54,307 bases of DNA from Nostoc sp. KVJ20 (GTDB lineage: Bacteria; Cyanobacteriota; Cyanobacteriia; Cyanobacteriales; Nostocaceae), in contig NZ_KV757564.1 in assembly GCF_001712795.1 (NCBI RefSeq), positions 1-54,307 of the forward strand, written 5' to 3'. Below, piece by piece: positions 8,225 to 17,137 of the stretch. Under the pieces are notes generated by a model. It worked only from the letters and a program-made list of their open reading frames with translations, made no database searches and was not told where the DNA came from. A program made the translations under genes and the position numbers. Position 1 is the first letter of the stretch, and each line of letters opens with the position of its first letter.

Positions 8225-9166
8225 ATGCAAAATTCAACTTCTCAAGACGATCCTTATTTACTACCCAGACAATCACTAGACAAAGATATATCTGAAGATA
8301 TATCAGAAAGGATTGTGGGAACGATTTTATTTGCTTGTGCTTTAGTTTCTGTTTTGACTACCTTTGGTATTGTCATAATTATTTTTCAGGAGACATTTGG
8401 TTTTTTCCAAGAAGTTTCCTTTGCTCAATTCTTTCTTGATACTAAATGGACACCTCTATTTGCAGAGAGGCATTTTGGCATTTGGCCTTTAATTAATGGC
8501 ACTTTCTTGACTACAGCTATTGCTATGTCAGTGGCGATTCCTTTGGGTTTATGTTCTGCCATTTATTTGAGTGAATATGCTCAACCCAAAGTAGCAGCAG
8601 TTTTACGCCCAGCCGTGGAACTTTTAGCAGGAATTCCAACTGTAGTATATGGTTACTTTGCACTATTGTTTCTGACACCATTGCTGCGGCATATTATCCC
8701 TTTAGAAATATTCAATTCCTTAAGTGCGGGGGTAATGATGGGAATTATGATTACTCCCACCGTTGGTTCTATTAGCTTAGATGCTATTAAATCAGTTCCG
8801 CGTTCTTTGCGCGAAGGAGCTTATGCTTTAGGTATCACTAAACTAGAAACTATTTTTAAAGTAGTTTTACCAGCCGCACTTTCGGGAATTATCGCTTCGA
8901 TTATTTTAGGTATTTCTCGCGCTGTGGGTGAAACAATGACTGTCCTCATCGCCGCCGGACTACAGCCAAAGCTGACTATTAGCTTTGCAGAATCAATCGC
9001 AACGATGACTGCTTATATGGCACAAATTTCTGGTGGAGATAGTCCGCGTGGAAGTCTCAATTTCAAGACTTTATATGCTGTAGGTGCGGTTTTGTTTTTG
9101 ATTACCCTATCTTTGAATATTGTTAGTTACTGGATTGCTAATCGTTATAAGGAAAAATACGAGTAA
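8225..9166 (+). CDS. pstC: Phosphate ABC transporter permease PstC
   Basis: Inner-membrane permease subunit of 313 residues with about six helices. The N-terminal cytoplasmic tail is followed by a first helix near residues 30-55. The family-typical segment V-E-L-L-A-G-I-P-T-V-V-Y-G lies near residue 130, and the coupling loop to PstB (E-G-A-Y-A-L-G-I-T-K) near residue 197. Ends 6 bp before pstA, which implies co-transcription. Confidence 0.95.
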   Translation: MQNSTSQDDPYLLPRQSLDKDISEDISERIVGTILFACALVSVLTTFGIVIIIFQETFGFFQEVSFAQFFLDTKWTPLFAERHFGIWPLINGTFLTTAIAMSVAIPLGLCSAIYLSEYAQPKVAAVLRPAVELLAGIPTVVYGYFALLFLTPLLRHIIPLEIFNSLSAGVMMGIMITPTVGSISLDAIKSVPRSLREGAYALGITKLETIFKVVLPAALSGIIASIILGISRAVGETMTVLIAAGLQPKLTISFAESIATMTAYMAQISGGDSPRGSLNFKTLYAVGAVLFLITLSLNIVSYWIANRYKEKYE

Positions 9167-9172
9167 TAAAAT

Positions 9173-10072
9173 ATGGCTACTAGTTATCAAGAAAATGATT
9201 CCTTTGCATCTGGGGCAGAATTTACTGATAATGTTGACAAAAGGGAGAGTTTAGGAAAAGTATTTGAAGTAATTTTTTTATTCGGTTTGATGATTGGGAT
9301 ATTTGTCCTAGCTTTGCTCCTTTTCGATATTTTGGGAGACGGATTAGGTAGATTTTTGTCCCCAGGATTTCTCACAGATACCCCTTCTCGTTTTCCTGAC
9401 CAAGGTGGTATTCGTCCTGCTATTGTTAGCAGCATTTTGTTGGGACTTGTTGTGATTTTTGTAACTGTCCCAATTGGTGTAGGGGCAGCTTTATATCTCG
9501 AAGAGTATGCACCCAAAGCTTGGTGGACAGCGATTATTGAGATTAATATCAGTAATCTGGCGGGTGTACCTTCTATCGTCTATGGGTTGCTGGGTTTAGG
9601 AGTTTTTAATTATTTGCTTGGGTTTGGCCCTGCTTTGATTTCTGGTGCATTGACTTTATCTTTGCTGTCTTTACCAGTCATTATTGTCACCTCTAGAGAA
9701 GCAATTCGCGCTGTCCCGGATTCTTTGAGAAATGCTTCTTACGGCTTAGGTGTCACCAAATGGAAAACTATTAGCAGTCATGTCATACCTTATGCTGTTC
9801 CTGGTATTTTGACAGGGGTGATTATCTCTGTATCTCGTGCTATTGGTGATGCAGCATCTCTAATTGTTGTCGGTGCTGTGGGTTTTCTCACCTTTGACCC
9901 TGGTTTGTTCCAGAGATTTATGGCATTACCCATTCAAATTTACAGTTATATCACTCGTCCTGAACCGGGTTTTGCTAGTGCAGCAGCAGCAACAATTATT
10001 GCGTTGTTACTCTTGATTTTAGCTTTAAATGGTGTAGCAATTTATATCCGACAACGCTTCTCAATCCGTTAG
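9173..10072 (+). CDS. pstA: Phosphate ABC transporter permease PstA
   Basis: Second permease subunit, 299 residues. It has the paralogous pattern to PstC: N-L-A-G-V-P-S-I-V-Y-G near residue 128 and the EAA-type loop N-A-S-Y-G-L-G-V-T-K-W near 188. Six hydrophobic segments are visible. Lies 6 bp after pstC and 51 bp before pstB. Confidence 0.95.
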   Translation: MATSYQENDSFASGAEFTDNVDKRESLGKVFEVIFLFGLMIGIFVLALLLFDILGDGLGRFLSPGFLTDTPSRFPDQGGIRPAIVSSILLGLVVIFVTVPIGVGAALYLEEYAPKAWWTAIIEINISNLAGVPSIVYGLLGLGVFNYLLGFGPALISGALTLSLLSLPVIIVTSREAIRAVPDSLRNASYGLGVTKWKTISSHVIPYAVPGILTGVIISVSRAIGDAASLIVVGAVGFLTFDPGLFQRFMALPIQIYSYITRPEPGFASAAAATIIALLLLILALNGVAIYIRQRFSIR

Positions 10073-10123
10073 ATAATTAAATATCTAATTTAATACATTC
10101 ACAGATATTAGGAGATACGAAAA

Positions 10124-10951
10124 ATGACTTATAGCAATAGTAGAAGTCAATCAGATAGTGCCACAATAGACAAAGATAATTCTGTATTTAATGTTGAAGG
10201 TGTGAAAGTCTATTATGGAGGATTTCTAGCACTTATAGATGTCTACCTAAAAATTCCTGATAAACAAATTATTGCTTTTATTGGCCCTTCAGGATGTGGT
10301 AAAAGTACCTTATTGCGTTGCTTCAACCGGATGAATGATTTAATCCCTGGTGCTAAGGTTGAAGGTAGACTGAATTATCGCGATCGCAACATTTATGATC
10401 CTAAGATAAATTCGGTCAAATTACGCCGCCAAATCGGAATGGTTTTTCAAAGACCGAATCCTTTCCCCAAGTCAATATACGAAAATATTGCCTTTGCACC
10501 GCTTGCTAACGGTTACAAAGGTAACGTTGATGAATTGGTGGAAGATTCCCTCAGACGCGCTGCTATTTGGGATGAAGTCAAAGACAAACTCAAAGAGAAG
10601 GGAACTGCATTATCTGGCGGACAACAGCAACGACTTTGCATTGCGCGTGCGATCGCTATGAAGCCAGATGTATTATTGATGGATGAACCATGTTCTGCTC
10701 TCGACCCGATTTCTAGCCGCCAAGTAGAAGAACTCTGCTTAGAACTTAAGGAGCAATACACCATCATCATGGTGACACACAATATGCAGCAAGCTTCTAG
10801 AGTCGCAGATTTCACGGCTTTCTTCAATACAGAAATTGATGAGCATGGTAAACGTCGCGGAAAATTAGTTGAGTTTAATCCGACAGCGCAGATGTTCAGT
10901 TCACCTCAAACCAAAGAAGCTGAAGATTATATCAGTGGACGCTTCGGTTAA
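10124..10951 (+). CDS. pstB: Phosphate ABC transporter ATPase PstB
   Basis: ATPase driving phosphate import through PstCA, 275 residues. Walker [10 protein letters not shown] near residue 57, signature L-S-G-G-Q-Q-Q-R near 164, Walker B L-L-M-D-E-P near 185, and the H-loop histidine in V-T-H-N near 217. AGGAG lies 11 nt before the ATG. Last gene of the cluster, followed by a hairpin and T-rich sequence; no phoU is adjacent. Confidence 0.96.
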   Translation: MTYSNSRSQSDSATIDKDNSVFNVEGVKVYYGGFLALIDVYLKIPDKQIIAFIGPSGCGKSTLLRCFNRMNDLIPGAKVEGRLNYRDRNIYDPKINSVKLRRQIGMVFQRPNPFPKSIYENIAFAPLANGYKGNVDELVEDSLRRAAIWDEVKDKLKEKGTALSGGQQQRLCIARAIAMKPDVLLMDEPCSALDPISSRQVEELCLELKEQYTIIMVTHNMQQASRVADFTAFFNTEIDEHGKRRGKLVEFNPTAQMFSSPQTKEAEDYISGRFG

Positions 10952-10973
10952 AGAGATATCACAGGAGAAAGGG

Positions 10974-11033
10974 AAAAGCCAAGTTCAGTTAGTTAGTTAG
11001 TGACTATTATTTCTTTGGCTTTTAATCTTTTTC
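10974..11033 (+). terminator. Candidate terminator after pstB
   Basis: AAAAGCCAA at 10974-10982 pairs with TTGGCTTTT at 11015-11023 across a 32-nt loop, followed by AATCTTTTTCC. The loop is long, so this is moderate evidence only. Confidence 0.45.
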
Positions 11034-11096
11034 CTTTGATTTGAATTTAGTCAACTCAATCTCCCCTTAAAAAATCCTTCTACCTTCTCTATAAAT

Positions 11097-11200
11097 CAAT
11101 ACGCTTGGGTTAAGGTTACTGGTGTAGATAATTTGTCTTTGAAGACGCGATGAATCGCCGTCTCTACAAGTGTTTTGTTGCTCATTCTGAACTGTATTGC
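11097..11200. mobile_element. MITE-like element, CCAATAC family
   Basis: Ends read CAATACGCTTGGGTTAAGG on the left and CTGAACTGTATTG on the right, with an AGACGCGAT-type palindrome in the middle. A near copy in the opposite orientation lies at 22332-22436, and related members at 19646-19776 and 53020-53156. Non-coding. The rest of 10952-11353 holds only the pstB terminator and the araC leader. Confidence 0.65.
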
Positions 11201-11353
11201 TCTATAAATAAATTCGCTCCTCTCAACCTTTTGGGTGAGTGGAAACCTTCACTTGGAAAAATGTCATAGTTGTCAAGCGATCGCCTCACTATCTTTACCC
11301 AATTTAATGAGATAATTTCTTAATTAGGGGATAAATTTAGACTTGAGCAGAAT

Positions 11354-12352
11354 ATGACTATCACCATTTCCCAACAAGCTTACAACGAATTGTGGAACGA
11401 GATGCGGACTAATGGAACTAGTCACTATCCTGACCCCAAGGACAAGTTTGATGTGATACACAAGTTCCCGCAGCCATTGGGAAGGGGTTACTGGCGAGAA
11501 ATTCAACTCAGGGAAGGTTTTAATTTGACCATTGCTGACTATAGAGTGTGCGATCGCCTGATGATAGAATTCTCCGATCTGGATACAACCGGCATAGAGT
11601 ATCACTTTCATCTGTCTGGACAAACTCAGTGTCGGCAAACTTTTCTGGAAGGTGGAAGATATGGTGTCTACGGTAGAGGTATAGAAAAAGAATCACTAGG
11701 TGATATTTCCACCAAACAGCCTTTCTTGGAAGTGATTATCGAAATGTTGCCTGAAACACTGCACTCTATGGCTGGTTATCCAGATGGGGAAATACCAAGA
11801 GAATTACAGCATTTGGTCGGAACATCTGCACAACCATGCTACTGTCGTGATGGTATTGCAACACCAGCTATGCAAACTGTCGCCAAGCAAATTATCCACT
11901 GTCCTTATCGGGGAATCGCCAAGCGGGTTTATCTGGAAGGTAAAGCTTTAGAGTTGATGGGAATGTTGTTAGCTGTGGAAATGGAAATTCAAGAGAGTAA
12001 TAGCAATCCTCATCCATTAACAGGCGATTTAGTAGACAGAATTTATTATGCTAGGGATATTTTGCAGCAAAGATTAGAGAATCCACCTAGTCTCAGAGAG
12101 TTGGCAAGGCTGGTAGGGTTAAATGAATGTACTCTCAAACAGGGTTTTCGTGAGGTGTTTGGTACAACAGTATTTGGTTTTCTCCACGGTTATTGCATGG
12201 AACAAGCATGGCAAATGCTGCAAACTGGGACATGGAAAGTTGGAGAAGTTGCCAATATGGTCGGTTACAATGATTTGACTGCCTTTGGGAGAGCCTTTCG
12301 GAAAAAGTTTGGCATCCGTCCACGGGATTGTATGAAAAAATTTTCCGTTTGA
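11354..12352 (+). CDS. AraC-family transcriptional regulator (PchR-like, iron/siderophore)
   Basis: A DNA-binding regulator of 332 residues. The N-terminal half (about 1-220) is an effector domain of the kind found in siderophore-responsive AraC proteins. The C-terminal 100 residues hold the two AraC helix-turn-helix units (S-L-R-E-L-A-R-L-V-G-L-N near residue 245 and V-G-E-V-A-N-M-V-G-Y-N-D near 297, then F-R-K-K-F-G-I-R-P). It lies directly upstream of a TonB receptor and an iron-siderophore binding protein, so it probably activates them when a ferric siderophore is present, as PchR does. A 70-bp copy of its 3' end lies at 12713-12782. Confidence 0.85.
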   Translation: MTITISQQAYNELWNEMRTNGTSHYPDPKDKFDVIHKFPQPLGRGYWREIQLREGFNLTIADYRVCDRLMIEFSDLDTTGIEYHFHLSGQTQCRQTFLEGGRYGVYGRGIEKESLGDISTKQPFLEVIIEMLPETLHSMAGYPDGEIPRELQHLVGTSAQPCYCRDGIATPAMQTVAKQIIHCPYRGIAKRVYLEGKALELMGMLLAVEMEIQESNSNPHPLTGDLVDRIYYARDILQQRLENPPSLRELARLVGLNECTLKQGFREVFGTTVFGFLHGYCMEQAWQMLQTGTWKVGEVANMVGYNDLTAFGRAFRKKFGIRPRDCMKKFSV

Positions 12353-12376
12353 GCCTTCATGGTTTTCCCAGAGAAT

Positions 12377-12697
12377 TTACGAGTGATCTGCAATCGCTTC
12401 TAACCAAACTAGTAAATCTGCCATACTAGTAAAATCAAGCAACGCTTCACCGAGATTTTCCAGTTGTTCTAGAGACAAAGATTCCACACGCTGACTTACC
12501 TTTTGAGGTAATTTGCCCACCCTACGGGTTAATAGACGCAAAATCAGTGTGCGGGCTTCTACTGAGCGTCCTTCTTCTCGTCCTTCTTCTTTAATTTCTC
12601 TATAAACCCGTGTTTCTTGGAGTGTAATTCCTAACATTTCCTCTACCTCCCGTTGACTCTTACCTTCAAGCGACTCTCCTAGAGTATCGCTTCTAAA
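12377..12697 (-). pseudogene. C-terminal remnant of Rpn-type nuclease/transposase-like protein (DUF4351)
   Basis: The minus strand is open from an in-frame stop (12698-12700) down to the stop at 12377. The readable protein contains LEGKSQREVEEMLGI, then REIKEEGREEGR, and ends with the DUF4351-like LSLEQLENLGEALLDF. These are the C-terminal parts of the Rpn/PD-(D/E)XK family common in cyanobacteria; the nuclease domain is absent. The internal Met at 12637 could start an 86-residue peptide, but the upstream frame shows this is a truncation. It sits between the araC gene and a fragmentary duplicate of its end. Confidence 0.7.
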
Positions 12698-12712
12698 CTA
12701 ACAGAGCAAATC

Positions 12713-12782
12713 TGGGAGAGCCTTTCGGAAAAAGTTTAGCATCCGTCCACAGGATTGTTTAAAAACAATTTCCGTTTGAGCC
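12713..12782 (+). repeat. Duplicate of the araC 3' end (70 bp)
   Basis: Bases 12713-12782 match 12286-12355 (the last codons of the araC gene and its stop) at 64 of 70 positions without gaps. The copy has no open regulator gene attached. It is probably a remnant of a tandem araC paralogue or of a local duplication, now separated from the parent by the Rpn-type remnant. Confidence 0.8.
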
Positions 12783-12808
12783 GAATAAAAATTCCGTTTA
12801 AGCAGAAT
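12770..12808 (+). promoter_or_regulatory. Paired direct repeats upstream of the TonB receptor
   Basis: TTCCGTTTGAGCCGAAT at 12770 and TTCCGTTTAAGCAGAAT at 12792 are 22 bp apart, two helical turns, on the same face of DNA. A weaker relative (ACTTGAGCAGAAT) lies at 11341-11353, touching the araC start. Paired direct repeats are the usual AraC/PchR recognition layout, so these are candidate activator sites. Binding is inferred. Confidence 0.45.
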
Positions 12809-12885
12809 TATCACTATCTTCACCTTGATAGTTTTCCCTAAGCTAATCAGGAAAAGTTTTTATTAAGCTTTAAGGTGTGGGAGTG

Positions 12886-15414
12886 ATGGTGAATTTTTTA
12901 CAACTGCGGCTGTCGCTATTGCTGACAGGTGTATTTTTTCTTCTAGGAATGCAAGCAACATGGGCAAAAGATGCTAATTCTTTTGGCAACTCTCAAATTT
13001 TGGTACAGTCACCAACACCTACATCAGAAATTATCGCGATCGCGGGAGTAAAAGCAACTCCCACCCAAAATGGTGTGGAGGTAATTTTAGAGACACCCCT
13101 TGGAGAACAACTACAAATTACAAATCGCAGTACTGGTAATAATTTCATTGCAGACATTCCTAATGCTCAATTGCGTTTACCTAACGGCAATGCTTTCAAC
13201 TTCCGTTCAGAAAAACCAAATGCGGGAATTATTGAAATAACAGTTATCAATATTGACACTAATACTGTGCGGGTGACAGTAGTAGGTGAAACAAGTTTAC
13301 CAACAGTTGAATTATTTGATGACAATACAGGGCTGGTTTTTGGGATAAATTCTAGTGCAACCGCGATGCAGCCACCACAGCAGTCGGAAACGCCTCCAGT
13401 AGAAGAAATACCAGAAACTCAGACACCGCAAAAAGAACCAGCAGCGCAGCAAGATGATGCAATTGAGTTGGTAGTGACAGGAGAACAAGATGGATATCGT
13501 GTACCAGATGCTAACACTGGAAGTAGGCTGGATATTCCACTACTAGAAACACCTGCATCAATTGGCGTAATTACAGAGGAATTCATTGAGGATAAAGCAC
13601 CCCGACGAGTAGAAGACTTAGCCCCTTACATTAGTGGAGTCACGGCCGGAAACGTTGGACAGGGTGGACTGTTCACTGACTTTCAAATTCGTGGATTTAG
13701 TACAGGGAGCCAAGTTTATGTCAATGGGTTACGAGATAATTACCGCTCTTTAATCAGAGACTTTGCTAATATTGAACGTCTAGAAATTTTGAAAGGTTTC
13801 TCTTCGTTACTTTATGGCACAGGTTCACCTGGTGGAGTAGTTAACTATATTACAAAGAAGCCCCAAGCTACGCCCAGTTATAAATTTTCAGCCGATATAG
13901 GCAGCTTTAATTTTTATCGCAGTGAGGTGGATTTAACAGGGCCGTTAACTGACGACAAAAATGTACTTTATCGCTTGATTCTGGCCTTTCAAGATTCAGA
14001 TTATTTTGTAGACAATGTTGAAGATAATCGCATTTTTGTGGCTCCCTCAGTAACGTTATCAACGGGCGAAGGCGGTTCTTTAACAATTGAAGGGGAGTAT
14101 TACCGACAAGATAAAGACTTTAATACTGGAGCAAAATTTTTTAATGGTGAGTTTTTCTATGACCGCAGTTATACAGATCCCCGCAATAGCCAAATCTACA
14201 ATCACTATCGGATTGCAGCCTACTTAGATCAGCCAATTAGTAAGGATTGGTCGCTTAACCTCAGTGGTCAGTACTTTAATACACAAAGAGAAGCTAATCC
14301 GATCTTTGTCGCACTTGGTTTTGAGGGTGATACTCTAACACGTTTCTACCGAACAATTTTTGATGACTATAATCAATACAATCTTCGAGGTGAAATCAGA
14401 GGTAACTTCAATATTGGAGAGACAGAACATAAGTTATTAGCAGGCGTTGAATACAATAAATACAGTTCAAGGTTCAATGGTGTTAATGCTGGTTTTTTTG
14501 GTAGTATTGACGTTGCTAACCCTACTTTTGATGTTCCTATCCCCACCGGACTTACTAATAGCACAGTTGATTTTAGTGACAGCAATTGGGGCGTTTACAT
14601 TCAAGATTTCATAAAACTTGGGCAATTTCGTTTACTGGCAGGTTTGCGCTACGGCGGATTTGAGTATATAAGTGGTGGCGTACCTGCACAAGATGACAAT
14701 TACATTTCTCCAAGCATCGGGTTAGTTTATAGTCTGACAGATTCAGCTTCAATTTATGCTAGCTTTAGTCAATCGACAGAGCCACAATTTGGTTTACTTT
14801 CAGACGGTGGTTTTCCTGAGGCTAGAAAAGCTACTCAATATGAAGTTGGTACTAAAGTAAATCTGTTAAATGATAGAGTGAGTATCACGGCTGCACTGTT
14901 TCAGTTGGAACAAACAAACATTGCAGAAACAGATCCCAGCAACCCTGATTTCAGCATCCTTGTAGGCGATATTCGTAGCCGTGGATTTGAATTGGACGTT
15001 ACAGGAAAAGTAACCGAGAATTTTAGCTTGATTGCAGCTTACACCTACCTAGATTCAGAAGTTACCAAAAGTGTTGTCCCTGGACAAGAAGGTAACCGCC
15101 CGATTAATACTCCAGAACACAGCGTGGGGCTTTATGGTAAGTACGACTTTACTGGAGGTTCGCTCAGAGGGTTGAGTTTAGGTACTGGTTTAGTTTATGT
15201 GGGTGAAAGAGAAGGAGATAACGAAAATAGTTTTGAGCTTCCTGGCTACGTGCGAGTAGATTTAGGTGCTGCTTACAAAGTTAATAACCTGACTTTTCGG
15301 TTAGGTATTGAAAACCTCTTTGATATTCGTTATGCTTCCGGTTCAAACAATTCAGCAAACATTTCTCAAGGTTCACCTTTTGCCGTGACTGGTTCAGTTT
15401 CAGTGCAGTTTTAA
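12886..15414 (+). CDS. TonB-dependent siderophore receptor with AMIN domain
   Basis: Outer-membrane ferric-siderophore receptor, about 842 residues from the ATG at 12886 (AAGG lies 10 nt upstream; an in-frame GTG at 12877 is the less likely start). Order: signal peptide (1-28), AMIN domain (about 45-145), Pro/Gln/Glu-rich linker, TonB box I-E-L-V-V-T-G-E near residue 193, plug domain (about 205-310, with I-R-G-F near 267 and G-S-P-G-G-V-V-N-Y near 312), then a 22-strand barrel ending in an aromatic residue (S-V-Q-F). The N-terminal AMIN domain is a cyanobacterial speciality and may bind the peptidoglycan or periplasmic side. Followed 55 bp later by a siderophore-binding lipoprotein gene. Confidence 0.93.
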   Translation: MVNFLQLRLSLLLTGVFFLLGMQATWAKDANSFGNSQILVQSPTPTSEIIAIAGVKATPTQNGVEVILETPLGEQLQITNRSTGNNFIADIPNAQLRLPNGNAFNFRSEKPNAGIIEITVINIDTNTVRVTVVGETSLPTVELFDDNTGLVFGINSSATAMQPPQQSETPPVEEIPETQTPQKEPAAQQDDAIELVVTGEQDGYRVPDANTGSRLDIPLLETPASIGVITEEFIEDKAPRRVEDLAPYISGVTAGNVGQGGLFTDFQIRGFSTGSQVYVNGLRDNYRSLIRDFANIERLEILKGFSSLLYGTGSPGGVVNYITKKPQATPSYKFSADIGSFNFYRSEVDLTGPLTDDKNVLYRLILAFQDSDYFVDNVEDNRIFVAPSVTLSTGEGGSLTIEGEYYRQDKDFNTGAKFFNGEFFYDRSYTDPRNSQIYNHYRIAAYLDQPISKDWSLNLSGQYFNTQREANPIFVALGFEGDTLTRFYRTIFDDYNQYNLRGEIRGNFNIGETEHKLLAGVEYNKYSSRFNGVNAGFFGSIDVANPTFDVPIPTGLTNSTVDFSDSNWGVYIQDFIKLGQFRLLAGLRYGGFEYISGGVPAQDDNYISPSIGLVYSLTDSASIYASFSQSTEPQFGLLSDGGFPEARKATQYEVGTKVNLLNDRVSITAALFQLEQTNIAETDPSNPDFSILVGDIRSRGFELDVTGKVTENFSLIAAYTYLDSEVTKSVVPGQEGNRPINTPEHSVGLYGKYDFTGGSLRGLSLGTGLVYVGEREGDNENSFELPGYVRVDLGAAYKVNNLTFRLGIENLFDIRYASGSNNSANISQGSPFAVTGSVSVQF

Positions 15415-15469
15415 TTTAGGTTTTATCTAAGAGATAATTTTGCGGACATCTTGAGAAGTTGACTGAAGC

Positions 15470-16432
15470 ATGAAAAGAGTGACAATACGCTATTGGATAC
15501 GTTGTTTAGTATTAATGCTTTTGATTATTGGGCTGATTACAGCTTGTAGTCATCACACAGTTAAAAACACAGTTTCTCCTACTAATTTGGCAAGTAAAGA
15601 TTGCCGCGTTGTTCAACACACAATGGGAGAAACCTGTGTTCCTATAAACCCACAGCGTATTGTCACTTTTTCTTTACCGACTTTAGGTAATGCAATTGCC
15701 TTGGGAGTTAAGCCCCTGGGAAGTACCTATGTTGATATGCTGGATGAACATACATATCTAGAAGGTAAAGTTGAAGGTATCAATTCATTAGGAATTTCTT
15801 CACCTAATTTAGAAAAGATTTTACTGATTAAGCCCGATATTATTATAGGTTGGAATGCGGAAAAACAATTTTATCCTCTCCTTTCGCAAATTGCTCCTAC
15901 TGTACTATTTAATTGGCAAAATAAAACTTGGCGAGAGTTATTTGATTTTGTGACTCAGGTTTTAGGAAAACAAGAGGCTGCACAGCAAGCTTGGGAACAT
16001 TATCATCAACGAGTTGAAAAACTCAAAGCAGCTTTGGGCGATCGCTATAAAAACAAAGAAATTTCTCTCGTATTTTTAGCTCCTGGTGTGATATTTAGTG
16101 AAACTAAAAACTCCTTTCCTGATTTTATTCTTCAAGATGTCGGGCTACAACGTCCCCAAGCCCAAAATGCGATCGCACCTTCTGCACAGCTTTACATTTC
16201 TATAGAAGAATTAGAGAAAGCTGATGGTGATGTGATGTTTGTGGGAACTTTGACTGATGATAGCCAAAATTTTCTTGAGGAACTCAAAGAAAAACCACTC
16301 TGGAAACATCTTCGAGCAGTTCAACAAAATCATGTTTACCCTATCAATTACTTGACTTGGAGAGGAGGAAATTTACTTGCGGCTGATGCTGTAATTGATG
16401 ACCTTTTTAAATACCTCGTCAACAAACCCTAA
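15470..16432 (+). CDS. Iron-siderophore ABC transporter substrate-binding lipoprotein (FecB/FhuD-like)
   Basis: A periplasmic binding protein of the TroA/FecB fold, 320 residues. Its signal peptide ends in a lipobox (L-I-T-A-C, cysteine near residue 26). Typical segments are P-Q-R-I-V-T-F near residue 62, L-E-K-I-L-L-I-K-P-D-I-I-I-G near 117, and A-P-T-V-L-F near 142. It should take the ferric siderophore from the adjacent TonB receptor to an inner-membrane importer, which is not in this window. Confidence 0.88.
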   Translation: MKRVTIRYWIRCLVLMLLIIGLITACSHHTVKNTVSPTNLASKDCRVVQHTMGETCVPINPQRIVTFSLPTLGNAIALGVKPLGSTYVDMLDEHTYLEGKVEGINSLGISSPNLEKILLIKPDIIIGWNAEKQFYPLLSQIAPTVLFNWQNKTWRELFDFVTQVLGKQEAAQQAWEHYHQRVEKLKAALGDRYKNKEISLVFLAPGVIFSETKNSFPDFILQDVGLQRPQAQNAIAPSAQLYISIEELEKADGDVMFVGTLTDDSQNFLEELKEKPLWKHLRAVQQNHVYPINYLTWRGGNLLAADAVIDDLFKYLVNKP

Positions 16433-16632
16433 ACCAATGTCTAGAGACATTCGATATTGACTTCAAAGAGATCGAAATTTACGCTATTAGTGCGAGAGAA
16501 GATGTTTATAAAAAATAATTTGTAATCAGTAATTTAATAACTGGGAATTACCAAAGTAATTTTGGAAAATATACTGAGGTTTAACGGGGTTTATTAAAGT
16601 AGTATTTCAGTACAGTGTTTGTACTATGTATT

Positions 16633-17055
16633 ATGTTTAGACCTCTATCATTTGCTTTAGTCGCAGCTACCATTGTAGTTACACACAATAATCCCAGCAA
16701 TACTTTAGCTGGAACTTGTGCTTCTAAGTGTGGTTCTCGCCCAATTCAGTTTACACCGGGGCAACACATCCGAGTTGAAGTTGTAAATAGCACACCCAAC
16801 CTGATTAAAATCCAAAAGCCCTCCGGGACTGGTGCAATTTCTTTGAGTCCAGGACAGAAATTAAATTTAGAACAAATAGAGGGTACAGAACCAAATACAT
16901 CTCTGATATTTTGGAGCGAAACGGGTTTATCACTACAAGCAATTGTCTCGAAACCTAACTTTGGTACATTGCGGCTAGAACTCCGTCCGACTTGGCGCTC
17001 TCCAGGCGATCGCTCGTTGTATATTATGGATGATGGTAAGATAAACGTGTTTTAG
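16633..17055 (+). CDS. Secreted conserved hypothetical protein
   Basis: 140 residues from the ATG at 16633 (an upstream GTG at 16615 would add six residues). A hydrophobic signal peptide runs to about residue 26 and is probably cut near T-L-A-G-T. The mature part carries a cysteine pair (C-A-S-K-C-G) and a beta-rich sequence with no family motif I recognise. It is monocistronic, between the iron cluster and recJ. Confidence 0.6.
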   Translation: MFRPLSFALVAATIVVTHNNPSNTLAGTCASKCGSRPIQFTPGQHIRVEVVNSTPNLIKIQKPSGTGAISLSPGQKLNLEQIEGTEPNTSLIFWSETGLSLQAIVSKPNFGTLRLELRPTWRSPGDRSLYIMDDGKINVF

Positions 17056-17137
17056 ATAGCAAATTAATGTTATTAGTTATGAGTTAAGAAACAACTTTAA
17101 ATTCAACACTCCTAACTAATAACTCCTGACTTGTATT

